Position numbers and translations under genes: made by a program. Below, piece after piece: positions 10,842-21,681 of a DNA stretch of 64,000 bases (positions are counted from its first letter, which is position 1; every line of letters begins with the position of its first letter). The notes below the pieces were generated by a model. It was not told the origin of the DNA and ran no database searches. It was given only the letters and a program-made list of their open reading frames with translations. This stretch comes from Lophium mytilinum (taxonomy: Eukaryota > Ascomycota > Dothideomycetes > Mytilinidiales > Mytilinidiaceae). The stretch is taken from positions 688,155-752,154 of the forward strand of contig MU004200.1 of the NCBI GenBank assembly GCA_010093605.1. The letters are read 5' to 3'.

Positions 10842-13147
10842 TCACCGCTCCACCTTCGGGTAGAAGTTGTTCAGGTACGACATCACTCCGAAGCCCAAGA
10901 CAACCACGAGGATGCTCGTAGCGGAGGCTCCCTGGAGAGAGGTGATACCGTGAGCATTCGACCACTGTGCTAATGCTTGGGAGTTGGCCTTCTGCACTGC
11001 CGTAGCCTGCTCCGGGCTGACAGCTCTGCCGTTCTGAATGCCGACTCGTCGTAATAACGCGTCGGCGTCGTCGACATCCATGCTGTTGTCGTTGACAATC
11101 GGGATCTCGCCTTCATCCTCGGAACCATCGACACCCACGGGGATGTGGCCCTCTGAAAGCTCACTTTGGCTGCGCTTGTGCTGCTTGGCGGCTTCTCGTC
11201 GTGCTCGGTTGGCATCGTCGTGCCTGATCTTCTCAACCATTTCGGACAGTGTCTTCCGGTGCGTTTCGCTTTCTGCTTCCGCAGTCTCGGCCCTCTGGCG
11301 GTACTGCTCCATCTTGCTCTTCATTTCGTCCATTTCGGCGACCATCAGCTCCAGTCGTTGCTGTAGTCGGGAAGTCGTTGAATCCGTTGACGACGACTCC
11401 TTTTCCACCTGTCCGTCTCTGTCTAACACGGGCTCAGACTCTTCCGGGTCGGGTACAACCCCATTCATCTCGGGTACGGTGGTAGTATCCTCGAAAGTGT
11501 CGTCCTTGCGCTCCAGCTCTAGCCGCTGAGCTCGCTCTTCCGCGCTCTCTCGTGCGAGCCGCTCTTGAGCAAGCAGCGTCTCTAGATCCTTCAATCGCAG
11601 GCCCTGAGATTCGATCTCCTTCTTTGCTGTCGTCAAAGCTTCGGCGAGAGACGATATCTGGTGGTGTGAATCTGTTCGGATGGGAGAGCCACTGCTTTTC
11701 GGTCTTTCGGTGTCAATTCTTCGCAGGATTGGCTGATGTGGAGGGCCATCCGGCTTTTCAGGAAGAGGTTGTTGAGGTGGAGGGGCTGGTGGATCGGAGA
11801 ATCGTGCTTTAATGTCTCCCTTTATAGGTGATATCTTTACGTGCGAAGTGGGAGAGGTCTTCGCAGACTCTTTCTTCGGTTCCGTTGTCAATACGTTATC
11901 AATGTACTGGTTTGTCCGTTGGAGGTCCTGATTCTGGATTTTGGCTTGCTTCATCTCAGTCTAGATAGATTGCGTTAGTATCGAACAGCTATTGGGTAGC
12001 AATTACTTACGTTCAGCTTCTTGACAATCTGCTCCAGCGAGATAGGCTGCAGCCAGAAGTTCATGTGTCTTTGTTGGCCTGGTTGGCCTATGTTGTTTGG
12101 GATGGCACTTGAAGGTGTTTGAACGCGGTTGCCATTCATCTGGCCTTGTCCACCAGGTCGTCCTCTCATATTGCCCATCCCTTGTGGCCCACCAGGACTT
12201 ATAATATTGGCCATCATCGGCGAGTCGAGCTCCCCAAAGTTGAGGTCCAGCATGTTGTTGCCGGTGTTGGTGTAGATGCCGGCATGCTCGACCCGAGCGG
12301 CAACTTTATGATGGACAATCGTCTTCTGGTCCTCGCTAACGATATCGATACCCAATTCCAGCATGTCTTGTTCCCGCAGCTCATGAGGGTCCGAGTCCCT
12401 GTTCTCTTGAGACAGCCGCTGGCCGTTGACGAAAGTGCCGTTGGACGACTTGACGTCACGAATCCAAATCTTGCCATTTCGGTCTGCCCATATTTCCGCG
12501 TGTTGTCGGGAGAGCACTTTACTGTCAAAGTACCCGTTGAGCGGCGTCGGGATTGTTTTGTTATTCGTTTGGCGGCCAATGCGTAATACGTCCGGGAAAA
12601 ACGGCACCGTGATTGTTTTCCGTTCGAACGTGCCGTTCATGGGAATGAGGTGAAGTATGGCTGGGCTCTCGGACTGGCCTTGCGCCCGTGGCGCGCCGTT
12701 CTGTTGCGTTTGCGACTGGCCATTATGCTGCTGCGAGGGAACCATTGGGGCTGGCGAATGGAGGGCGGAGATGGCTGAGGCGGCTGATGTCGACGACGCG
12801 GATGCTATCGACTGGGGCCGTGCGGTGGATAGGCCTGATATAGGTTCTGCCTTTGACGTTGGCCACAAGCCTCGCTGCGGCTTCTTCCTCGTGCCCCAGT
12901 TGGCGTCAACCGCGGGGGAGGAAGGCACGCCGTTGGACTGTGTGGACGCGGTTGATATCGTCGAATTGGAAGATGCGTTGGATGCGAGGGAGGTGGACGA
13001 GGCCGGGCGCTGGATGCTTTTCCGGGGCATGTACATCCTGAACTCGTCTCCGTTGACCGAGCTCAGGCCGTTGGCAGCGCCGTTAGGAGCGCTCCATCCT
13101 GTCCGAGAGATGGGCTGGAAGTTGGGAGGAGGGGCGACTGCCGTCAT
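10842..13147 (-). CDS. pro45: FHA-domain STRIPAK subunit, SLMAP/PRO45/HAM-4 type
   Basis: Predicted tail-anchored FHA protein of the striatin-interacting phosphatase and kinase complex, needed for hyphal fusion and fruiting in Neurospora and Sordaria and related to yeast Vps64/Far10. Exons are 13147-12011 and 11960-10842 (751 aa). The 50-nt intron has GTAAGT, TACTAAC and TCTAG. A Ser-rich N-terminus of about 160 residues precedes an FHA domain at about 165-285, with LRIGRQTN, VLSRQHAEIW and KSSNGTFVNGQRL; the RQHAE and NGTFVNG loops bind phosphothreonine. Coiled coils follow at about 480-640. A C-terminal hydrophobic segment near SILVVVLGFGVMSYL suggests anchoring to the ER, nuclear envelope or outer mitochondrial membrane. 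The start is the first ATG (13147). The function is inferred from domain order, which matches the family. Confidence 0.88.
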
Positions 13148-13933
13148 CTGCGACAAGGCCAGCCCACGACTGCCGTCTGCTACGAGGTTCGTTTTTTCGC
13201 CGTCGTCTTGGTCACCCCCGTGTTCACTTAGCGCCGGCAGCGTGATACACTCGCGAGCGGCCCCAACAAGCAGACAACAACAGAGGCAGAGAGCCGGCCG
13301 GTCGTGTGCTCATGCGCAGGGCGGGCGGTCGACGACGAGAATGGCGCAGGTCGGCCTTGAGGTGCGGCTCGCGATCCGAGTGAGGTTCTGTCGTGTGCTG
13401 GTCCGTGTCAGCCAGGTGCGACGTCAGCGCAGCGAGGATGCAAGGCCGGAAAGCAGCAGCAGCGGCGGCGGATGAGGGAGAAGAAGTCGCAGCGTAGGAG
13501 GCGGAGGGGCGTGTGGAGGGTAGTGAGGCGTGTGGTGCGGGCGAGGAGGAGGTGCGTAAGGAGAGGTATGCGGAGCGAGGACAACGGCAGCGGATCCACT
13601 GCACGCTCGCTTCTGAGTGGTGGGCCTGGCCTGGGTTGGTGAAGGGGAGTGCAGCAGCGTGACGGCGGGCAGCAAGCAGCGGCCACGGGGGGAGTAGAAA
13701 TGGGGCTGCTGGCGATGGGATGCGATGTTCGGGATGGAAGCATGCGACTTTCGATGTGAGGGTGCATTCCGGGGCCCTGGGAAAGAATATATCACGTGAC
13801 AGAGACGGAATGCTCCGTGTTCTCCTCTGCCAGTGTGGAGAAACGAAAGGACCACCGCCTGACAGTGGGAGCAATTGCAGTGATTACGACCCACCTCAAT
13901 TTTCAGTCAATTTTCCTCAGAGAAGACGTCACG
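13148..13933. promoter_or_regulatory. Divergent promoter PRO45-like / MGR2
   Basis: 786 bp separate the two start codons. A perfect TCACGTGA palindrome (bHLH/Cbf1-type E-box) lies at 13792-13799, about 135 bp before the MGR2 start. Long frames here on both strands are GC-rich chance frames without family resemblance. Confidence 0.45.
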
Positions 13934-14453
13934 ATGCCTGTGCCAGTAGGACACGGTATGAGCGGCCCGTCGACCTTCGACAAACGTACGCCTTCATCCG
14001 CCATGTCGCACTTCAAAAGCTGACCCGAGCGCAGTCAAGATGGGAGCCATGATGGGCGGCTGTACGACCCCGAACCTCCTTTCTCCTTCCACTTGCTTAC
14101 CTCCCGTACAGCCGTGGGACTGATCATCGGCTTCATATTTGGTGCGCTACCCGGGTCTGTTAATTCAGAAGGAATCTGACGGCCCACAGGAGCTACAAAC
14201 ATCATAAGATTCGGCCCAGGGCCAAACGGGATGCTTCGAACACTTGGGCAATATATGGTGGGGTCTGCAGCTACATTTGGGTAGGTTTGGGGACTATTTG
14301 AGAGGATTCTCAGTTGGTAACAATTATAGCTTCTTCATGGGCATCGGCACGACTATACGGACGGACTCCCCTATTGCAAAGGAGGCAATGGCTGGATATC
14401 ACAGGAGGCCGATGATGATGCCGCGACAGTACGTCCGGAGATCAAACCCGTAG
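13934..14453 (+). CDS. MGR2: MGR2/ROMO1-like TIM23 subunit, one-base frame break
   Basis: Small inner-membrane protein that couples TIM21 to the TIM23 translocase and controls lateral release of preproteins. Five exons fit: 13934-13985, 14035-14061, 14112-14141, 14191-14280 and 14330-14453. They encode MPVPVGHGMSGPSTFDK, KMGAMMGG, VGLIIGFIFGATNIIRFGPG, LRTLGQYMVGSAATFGFFM and GIGTTIRTDSPIAKEAM, the complete Romo1/Mgr2 order with two glycine-rich membrane hairpins. The exons sum to 323 nt, one short of a multiple of three. Exon 4 changes frame between IIRFGPG and PNGMLRTLG near 14215-14225, in a short G/C run, and no alternative splice I tried removes this. A missing G in the assembly is the simplest explanation; a true null allele is possible. 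The corrected length would be 107 aa, normal for the family. Confidence 0.82.
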
Positions 14454-14981
14454 AGCAACTAGGCGCAACAGTGCAAAGCGGGGACAATGTGTATCACGGG
14501 CAAAATGTACAACAGCTGGAGCATTATGGGAGGGGCGGGTGTATATATACCAGTGTAGGAGTCAAGCCAACGCTACGGCAAAACTACCAGACCTCACTAT
14601 CACAGGGCGCAAATAATGACCGCCTTCAGGAATTGCATGTTCTCAAATGGAGCGTTGTTTTTTTTTTGCCAGACCACAGCACTTGAACGATGTTCGCACA
14701 GGATTACTATTATATTATTCCAGAATCCAATCCCGGATTCCGCCACCATACAGAAATAAGCGATGAAATTGAAATAGGAGAATGCAAGCAAATCAGTAGA
14801 ATACAGTAGTGTTACCCGAGGACCCCTTTTTTCTGACGGGAGCAAGCACGCAGTATGAGAGTGAAGGAGACCAAAAGCGTTTCCAGCACGCCCTTCTTCC
14901 CATATTATCAAAACACTCGCCATGACCCTCACAGGCCATTTATGCGTCGAACACGTAGAAATGCGTGCCAAAACTCCGTGC
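14454..14981. other. Convergent intergenic region MGR2 / ERG4
   Basis: Between two converging 3' ends. It contains a T-run at about 14658-14668. No gene or repeat is seen. Confidence 0.4.
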
Positions 14982-16924
14982 CTAAAAGACATACTGCATA
15001 ATAGATTAGTGACTTGTCCCTCGTCTACAGAGTAATGGAAAAGACTCACCGGAATGAAAATGTACGGCACCCTTCTCCTGTACTCGTCCCACGCCTCCCC
15101 ATACCTCTCTTGGCACTTCTCCAGATCTCTCCACGCCCGATGCGAGATCATGAAGAAGAAGAATGTTGGATAGAACCAAGGGAACGGGCTCTTGAATCCG
15201 CAAATTAAACCCCAGCTGACTGCAAAGAAGAGATCGCACGTGTAGTGGACCTTCCTGGCTTTACCGTACCAACCGTCGCAGAACAGCGAGTTGCCGAATT
15301 TCGTAGGGATCGTCACCGGGTTTGCGATGCGGCCATACCGGAAGTAGGGGAAGGTCTTGCGCTCAAACACGTAGCCGGCCTCTTCCTGGCGGAATACGTT
15401 CTTCTGGCTGTTACAGGTGTCCCATACGTAGTAGACGCCGAGGTAAAGCACAGCGTATGCGGCGATAGCCCAGGTCGGCCAGTGGTATTCCGAAGGAGGG
15501 TGGTTGGCGAGGTAGAGCGTGCAGTGACAGTAAGAGAGGGGAACGCCAGCGAGGTTCCAGAAGATTAGCATGAAGCCCCATTTCTCATAGTACATATCCC
15601 TAGAAGCCGTCAGTGATGTCAAAGGGATAGCAGAGGTAAAATGAACTTACCAAGTGGGCACAATCAAGTGCTCGGCCTTCGCGCAAGCGTTTGCGTACAA
15701 GAAATGGGCTAGAAGGAGGAGGCAAACCTCGCCAGAAACGAAACCGTAGTTCTCAACCTGTCGCATGGCAGTGCCGAGCGTAAGCAGGAAGAGAATGTAC
15801 CACGGAATGCGGACCTCGAAGAACATCTTGAAGTCTAGGATCTCAAACATGCGGGGGTTAAGCTCGGCACCCATAAAGAAGTCGTAGATGGGATAGCCGG
15901 TCATACGATGGGTTGCGCCTCTGATAATGGCAGAGAAGTACGCGACAATAGACATTCCAAATCCAGAAAGTATAGCCACAGAAAGAATAGGGCCAAACTC
16001 GTCGATCAGAGTGTACAGCTTGAAGAGTCCACTATAATGGAGAGCGAGAGCGATCGCAATGGTGGAGTACCAGGACCACATGCCGGAGCAATAGTAGTCC
16101 AGCTGCTTGCCCCCCAAATGCGGCAGTGGTTTCCCCTTGACCCAGATGCCTGGCATAACGAGGTAAAAGATTGCTTCCGTGATGAAGTAGACCCAGTAGA
16201 TCGCCCATGCCTTGGCGTGGGGAAACGCTCCTGTCTTAACGAGGTAACCCATGTGGTATAGGAAATCCGTGATGCTCTCGTCGCCAACCGGCATTGGGAA
16301 CTTCCCATCATAGTATGTCGCCCCGACCCACATGTAGTACATGAGAGACGGGAACCCTATCATGGCAGCTCCAGTGCCCCATGAACCGCCAAACTCAAAC
16401 CGGCCAGACGTATCGATCTTAGGATCCTCGAGGAGTGTCTCCATGGACTTAACATGGCCGTTCAGTTTGCCGTTGCCATTAGCATGTCCATTCCCGTTGC
16501 CGTTGGCAAGCACATTCCCGTTGCCATTGGCGTACCCGTTCGCATATCCATTCGTATGCCCGTTCGTGTGTCCGTTCGCATGTCCAATCGAATGACCATT
16601 GGCATACCCATTCGCAAATCCGTTGCCGTTGCTCAGAACCTTGTTGAGACCCTCCTTTTCAAACTCTAATTTGGCCAATGGCTCGCCCATGCGTACAGAG
16701 GACAGCTGCGGACTCGTGTCCTCGGAGTCGTAGGGGTTTGAGGGCATCATCGACTTGCGCGACGACTTCCTGCGTCCTGGTGTTTCGACAAAGCCAGGGT
16801 TGGAAGGCTTGCTGTGCCGCCGCATATTAGCAATTGACCTACAGTTGTAACAGCCTCACGAGGCATCAGATACTACTCACCTGGGCGTCTTGCCCGTCCT
16901 CGAACGCGTCACTCGTTCACTCAT
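14982..16924 (-). CDS. ERG4: Delta(24(28)) sterol reductase ERG4
   Basis: Last enzyme of ergosterol synthesis: reduces the C24(28) double bond of ergosta-5,7,22,24(28)-tetraenol with NADPH in the ER. Exons are 16924-16881, 16811-15651, 15599-15050 and 14993-14982 (588 aa); the last codes only YVF and the stop. The first exon gives [14 protein letters not shown] and splices out the later in-frame ATG at 16825. Multi-pass membrane blocks run from about residue 150. The C-terminal ERG4/ERG24 signature has [20 protein letters not shown] followed by [21 protein letters not shown] and FPYFRYGR are also family blocks. Residues 76-134 are an Asn-Gly tandem repeat that has no counterpart in yeast Erg4. 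ERG4 loss alters azole and stress tolerance in other fungi. Confidence 0.93.
16454..16630 (-). repeat. Asn-Gly coding minisatellite inside ERG4
   Basis: This codes residues 76-134 of the sterol reductase as degenerate 12-nt units ANG(H/Y) and NGNG. It sits in the cytosol-facing N-terminal region before the first membrane segment. Such arrays change length between strains. Confidence 0.85.
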
Positions 16925-17582
16925 GGTTGCTTGCGCCTCAAAAAGTCACGCTCAGGGGGGAAATAGGAAAAGTCTCTGCGAGATGACGATCTATAGGTTC
17001 AAAAGGGAAAACGAAGGTGTCAGAAGCGTCGCCTGGTGAGCATCTGGCCTCTGAAGATTTGACTGGCGAAGGGAAACGACCGTGGGGTATGGAGGCAAGA
17101 GTGTTTTGCTGTGTTTTGACGCCAAGGCCTCGAACAATTTAGAGTCGCTTTCGCTTTCGCCTTCCACCCCTGCTTGACTCGATCGCTAGCGTGCGCCTCA
17201 TCTCCGCTCACTGATCCACCTCCTTCTCATTGGGGCCGGCTTAAAGTGCCTGGATTTGCCTCCTTTTATCAACACACCAGCGTGCTTTTCCTTCACATCC
17301 TATCACTATTCAAATTTCTCCGGTACTATAATATCCTAAATATTCATTCCGCGGAAGTCACGTGCCTCACGTAGATTCATTGACGCGCTTAGAAGACTAT
17401 ATCGAACGTAGACTCGCAGTATTTCTAAGGTGGCCCAGAATGATGTTTGATCAGAGGAACTCGGAGGGTGCTTGAAAAACTTGTATACACAACTCTGTAA
17501 AGGTGAATGTATATCTGTGATGTGGAAGGTATGTTTACATGGTCCCAAAGCCCCACGGTGGCATATGGCAGGGCACGTTCTA
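16925..17582. other. Spacer upstream of ERG4
   Basis: 5' side of ERG4 and 3' side of the TPR/SET gene, both on the minus strand. A CACGTG E-box is at 17359-17364. Pyrimidine-rich and AT-rich pieces occur, but no gene. Confidence 0.4.
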
Positions 17583-19329
17583 TCACTGTGGCCGAACACT
17601 AATCTCTCTTGATGCTCCGCGGAATGACCCGTCCCAACGTTTGAATCTTACCTTTGTAGGCAGCGTAATTTCTTCGCCTACCGCAATATCTTGCGTCGCC
17701 TTCACAAGAACCGTGTTCTCTGTGATCTCAATCTCTACGTTAGGCTGATCTGATAGAATTGCATGTCTTGCCCGATGCCAGATTCCGAAAGGCTGACCCA
17801 GTACGTCTTGGAATGCATGATCCTTGACAATTCCATGGATACGGAAGCTGTACGATAACGTTAGCTACGATCAGAGATGCTATATTATGCTTCTTTGTCA
17901 AAAGGTCGCAAGGCTTGAAAAACTTACGAGTTCAAGACGTGCATCCCATCTGCCGACGAACGCATGTAGTTGTCATCATCTATCTTTAACAATGCGTCTG
18001 CCAGAAAGCTACTCCGTCGAGCGTGCTGAATAGCATCCACAAAAAGCGGCGGGTGTAAGACTGTATATTGCCAATTTTCTACCAAGTCGACAATGCAGAA
18101 TTTTCGACCTGGATGCGAACCCTGATGCTTTGGCCTCACTAGAAACAGTGCCTCTTCAGAAACAATGGTCTGACCGCGTCGGCCGATTTCTGCCATGAAC
18201 ATGCCTCTTGGACGTTTTTGAATTGCGGTTATTCTGACCCTCTGCGTGAATGCATGTCTGAGCGGTACGAAGTCGTCGCGATTCTCCATGCCCAAACGCG
18301 AGTTTGCGCGTTTACGGAGCGACTCCACTCTCACGTCCCGTTGGTCTACAGCTTCGAGTTCGAGAATGTCGAGACAAAGCTGGTGATTGCGGATGCCATT
18401 GTGCGCAGTTGCTCTGAGGATAGCTGCTAGATGATCTCTCTGTTTCAATCTCAGAGCGTCGGCGAACATGTCGTCAAATCTTCCGAGCTCTCTGTACGTC
18501 ATCGCCCGTTTTCGTAGTAGTCTCTCCTTCACATCTGCTGTCAGGGAGTTCATGTCCATATCCAAACAGTTGCTGTAACATCGAGCTGCGGCAACATAAG
18601 CCCGAGCCTTGAATTGGTCATCGCCCGCTATCTCCCATTGCTCCGCCGAGGTTTTTTTGCAAGTTCGATCTTTTTCCTCTTCGACGTAGAAGCTCGCAAT
18701 CAAGGGGTGCGTTACTGGCAAAACGTGTATATCCGACACATGATCGACCCGGATGTTGCACAGCCCACCCATCTTGCACAACTCAAGATAGGGCTGCTTG
18801 ATTGCTACTACTAGGCCCTCGTTGAACAGCTGGCACATCTCTTCCGGGTCCGTGTGCCAGTTATGCACCGCTACGATCGCCATCTTCTTTTCGAGGTCTT
18901 CTACGAGCCAGAGCATACCGTTGTGGGCAGATACGATGGGGTCGCCACACAGACGGACGACGAGGACGCGGTCGAGGTGGTGGTTTTCGATCCTCAGGTC
19001 ATGAACGAGCATTGGTTCCAGGTCGGCGGTAGACTTTGAGCACGGTGGGTAGCGGGCTGTTATGAAGTAGTACTGAGTGATTTCCTAGGGTTGGGATATG
19101 TCATCAGACATGGTAGCTTCGATAGTGTGTGGTTAGAGGGGCTTGCATCTTTAGCCAGTCTTTTCTCTTCGGCTTTGGCTTTTTTGAAGTATTCTAGGAT
19201 CTGAGTTTTGAAGGCACTGTCTTTCATGCGGAACGGCTTTCCTTTCAAGATGAGTCCGCGCTTGTAGACTTTGTCCCGTAATGAAACTTTGTTCTCATGT
19301 TGATTTTGTAGGCCTTGGGTGCGTTGCAT
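17583..19329 (-). CDS. TPR protein with degenerate SMYD-like SET domain
   Basis: It belongs to the fungal TPR/SET family, of unsettled function. Proposed exons are 19329-19147, 19084-17928 and 17847-17583 (534 aa). The last intron (GTAAGT to GTACAG) is clear. The first is tentative: a frame change is required near 19085-19146, a TAG directly precedes the downstream frame, and the only donor I find that keeps phase is GC (GAT|GCAAGC). After a basic N-terminus comes the family's DLRIENHH and VDHVSDIHVLP region, then a TPR-like helical block (AYVAAARCYSNCLDMDMNSL) at about 200-250. SET-like ends follow: RGMFMAEIGRRGQTIVSEEA at the N side, and PNVEIEI plus VKATQDIAVGEEITL at the C side. The substrate/cofactor motif NHSC is absent (ILSDQPNV instead), so methyltransferase activity is doubtful. 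Confidence 0.7.
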
Positions 19330-19500
19330 CTTGGTCCAAAGGTACTGGTATGAATGCAGAAGAGAGAAAAGGAAGGTTGGTCTTTATGAGCTAATCAGGT
19401 AGTGCCAAACTTTGGTTCTGCTAGCACTTAGGAGCAAACGAGAAGGAGATGGAAGTACTTCAAAACGCCTCCTGCGATCTTCTAGCTTCCTAAATCGTCT

Positions 19501-20688
19501 CTACCATTCTCCTTTCTTCTCCCTCCTCAGTCCCCCAATCTCAAACACCAATATAAGCCTGCACACAACACTCGAAACAACATACTGCCACAAAACAAAA
19601 CTCAGCACCTCACGAACAGTTTCAAACTGCAGCGACGAGAAAACAATAACACCAAGAACAAGGTGCACAAACCCAACGCACCCAGCCAGAACATTCCCCA
19701 GAACGGCCAACAGCGGCACGCGAGCATTGGCGTCATATTCGTCCACCTCCTGCTCTGCACATAGTGTTATTTCTTTTCCTACGAGGTTCCGCAGATGCCG
19801 TGCCAGTTTAGCCACCCTTCCCATCGGCTTCTTTCCACTACTAGCAACGGCTAAATTTCCACCGGTCCGCGGTTTCACAGTACTCCTTCTAGCGAACCCA
19901 AAGCTCACAGCTGACACCACATGTACCACGCATGCGAGCGTGCCCCAAAGCAGCGGTCCGAACGTGACCGTACAATCCCAGCTCAGAATGGTCTTCCTCC
20001 CTAGCTCGACCGAGGTAGACATCACGTTCGCCGCCGCACCTGCGGCCAGCAGGTACTGCGCTGCGCTAAGCGGGTGCGCGATTCCCGCCCAGCGCGGCGA
20101 GATGCGGAACGCGAGCATGCTGCCGCGACTACTCCCGCCTTCACTCACACTGCTGCCGCCGCACAACACATGCGTCGGATCGCTGTACTCCAACAGCCGC
20201 GTGGGCCATACAGCAGGGGCGCCCAGACTGAGCAAGAAAGAAAGTAATGGGCGGTAGGATGAAAGAAGTGAGGTTTCAGCAACGCTAAGCCCGATGGTTG
20301 AAAGCAAAGTAGGCATGAGGCCGAGAACGACGCCTGCGGAGTTGAAGTTGGCTAGGCCATCGGACGACATTTTGTCGAGCATGCATCTCTCGTGCGCTTG
20401 GCAAATATAAAAGAGTTGGCGGGCTAAAGGGGTGTTTGTGGGGGTGTCGAAGGCGGCGCGGTAGTCGTGGAGGGTGACATTGTAGGCGTTGTTGAATATA
20501 TTGGCGAGGGTGGAGTCGTGTTTGTCGTAGAAGACTTGGTATTGCTGAACTGGGGGTTTGGGGAACGGCAATGCGAAGACCGGGTAAGCCTCGTTAGCCT
20601 CGTACTCGTCATCGGCATGCACGCGTAGAGCAATGCAGGGGAGTAGAAAGGAAAGACGTAAGAAGATTTTGATCTTGGTCAGCTCCAT
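19501..20688 (-). CDS. Unknown multi-pass membrane protein with signal peptide
   Basis: A 395-aa single-exon gene. A cleavable signal peptide is likely at residues 1-25 (FLRLSFLLPCIALRVHA). A soluble lumenal or extracellular part to about residue 115 contains CQAHERC. Hydrophobic stretches follow near 116-140, 145-160, 200-225, 235-260 and, after a basic loop, 325-350 and 360-385. The C-terminus is basic. I do not recognise a family, although the arrangement (ectodomain, then several helices) is common among lineage-specific fungal membrane proteins. The start is the first ATG (20688), preceding the signal peptide directly. It lies tail-to-head with the TPR/SET gene and diverges from the RBR ligase gene. 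Confidence 0.65.
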   Translation of the reverse strand: MELTKIKIFLRLSFLLPCIALRVHADDEYEANEAYPVFALPFPKPPVQQYQVFYDKHDSTLANIFNNAYNVTLHDYRAAFDTPTNTPLARQLFYICQAHERCMLDKMSSDGLANFNSAGVVLGLMPTLLSTIGLSVAETSLLSSYRPLLSFLLSLGAPAVWPTRLLEYSDPTHVLCGGSSVSEGGSSRGSMLAFRISPRWAGIAHPLSAAQYLLAAGAAANVMSTSVELGRKTILSWDCTVTFGPLLWGTLACVVHVVSAVSFGFARRSTVKPRTGGNLAVASSGKKPMGRVAKLARHLRNLVGKEITLCAEQEVDEYDANARVPLLAVLGNVLAGCVGFVHLVLGVIVFSSLQFETVREVLSFVLWQYVVSSVVCRLILVFEIGGLRREKKGEW

Positions 20689-21681
20689 TGGAAGCCTGGA
20701 CGAGCATTTCTAGAGCGTCAAAGGTGATGAGCCGGAAGGGGAAAACGAAAGGGGAGAACGAGAAGCGGAAAAGAAGGCGAGAAGGAGGGGAGAATGGAAA
20801 TAGAGCCTCGCTACTCAACACATTGACATTAAAAACATGTTATTCGCCCCCCGCGGGTGTCGTTCAGCCTTGGATACCTAGGCAATAAGATAAGGCTGTA
20901 TACTAGCCAAAACAGCACGTTGCAGGATCTCGGCACCTATCCCTGGACCTCACAGACGTGATTCAACGTGCTGCGCCACAACCTTCATACAGATGTATAG
21001 AGAGTGTGACACAGGCTGTGTTTCTAAATGGTCGTATAGAGCGTCACGATGCGTTTGTACTCAGGCATAGGTAGTCTGAGGTTGAGACTGCAGGTGATTC
21101 CCGAAAGAAGTGGGGCTGAGCCCTGGATGCGAGCCGCCAACTGGCCAGCTTGGCACGGGAGCTAGAGTAGGTAGACCTGGGTGCTCTCTATCAACAACAA
21201 CAAGACGATTGCTATTTCTACGTTGTTCTTTTTACTACTTTGTCACAAGTGATTCAATAACAGCTCTTTTCACGTCCGATCTGCGATGTATCAGCTGGAT
21301 TCCAGAAGCACGTAATAGCTAGCTGGCAGGGCTTGCAGGATTCAATACTGCGGTTGCACCGAAAGGGCGAAGCGGGGGAGAGGCTGTGGCTCACAGCTAT
21401 TGGCTTGACTGCTCCTCGTCGCAGCCACGTCGCGTAAAGCGGCCGCTGTATGGCCACTAGAATGGTGCCTGAGGAGGTCAGCCTTGTGTTCTGCCTGGGC
21501 CGAGCCTCGAATGCCATGAGCTGGAACCGAACCTTGGGAGGCCGTCGATAAGGCGCCTCCAGCCTGGGTGCCTGGTTCCCGCATGTACTCCTGTCTTCTT
21601 CTTGTCTTCTTCTTCCTCTTCTGCACGTCAACTTCATACGACATGCCGCTTTCCCTTATATCAGCCTGAGCGCTCTCCGGC
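20689..21681. promoter_or_regulatory. Divergent promoter region, membrane protein / RBR ligase
   Basis: 993 bp between two start codons that point away from each other. Short frames on both strands show no family resemblance. A CT-rich run (21590-21625) precedes the RBR start. No specific regulatory site is identified. Confidence 0.4.

Noticed and set aside
13224-13894. Overlapping minus-strand frames of 119-216 codons
   Set aside because: They lie in the divergent promoter between the FHA gene and MGR2, are His/Pro/Ser/Arg-rich in three frames at once and show no family block. Composition explains them.
14600-15622. Single 340-codon minus-strand frame as the ERG4 C-terminus
   Set aside because: The part below 15049 is intron and 3' flank. 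A GTGAGT donor and TGCAG acceptor join to the family's final YVF and stop at 14982, so the extra 80 residues are spurious.
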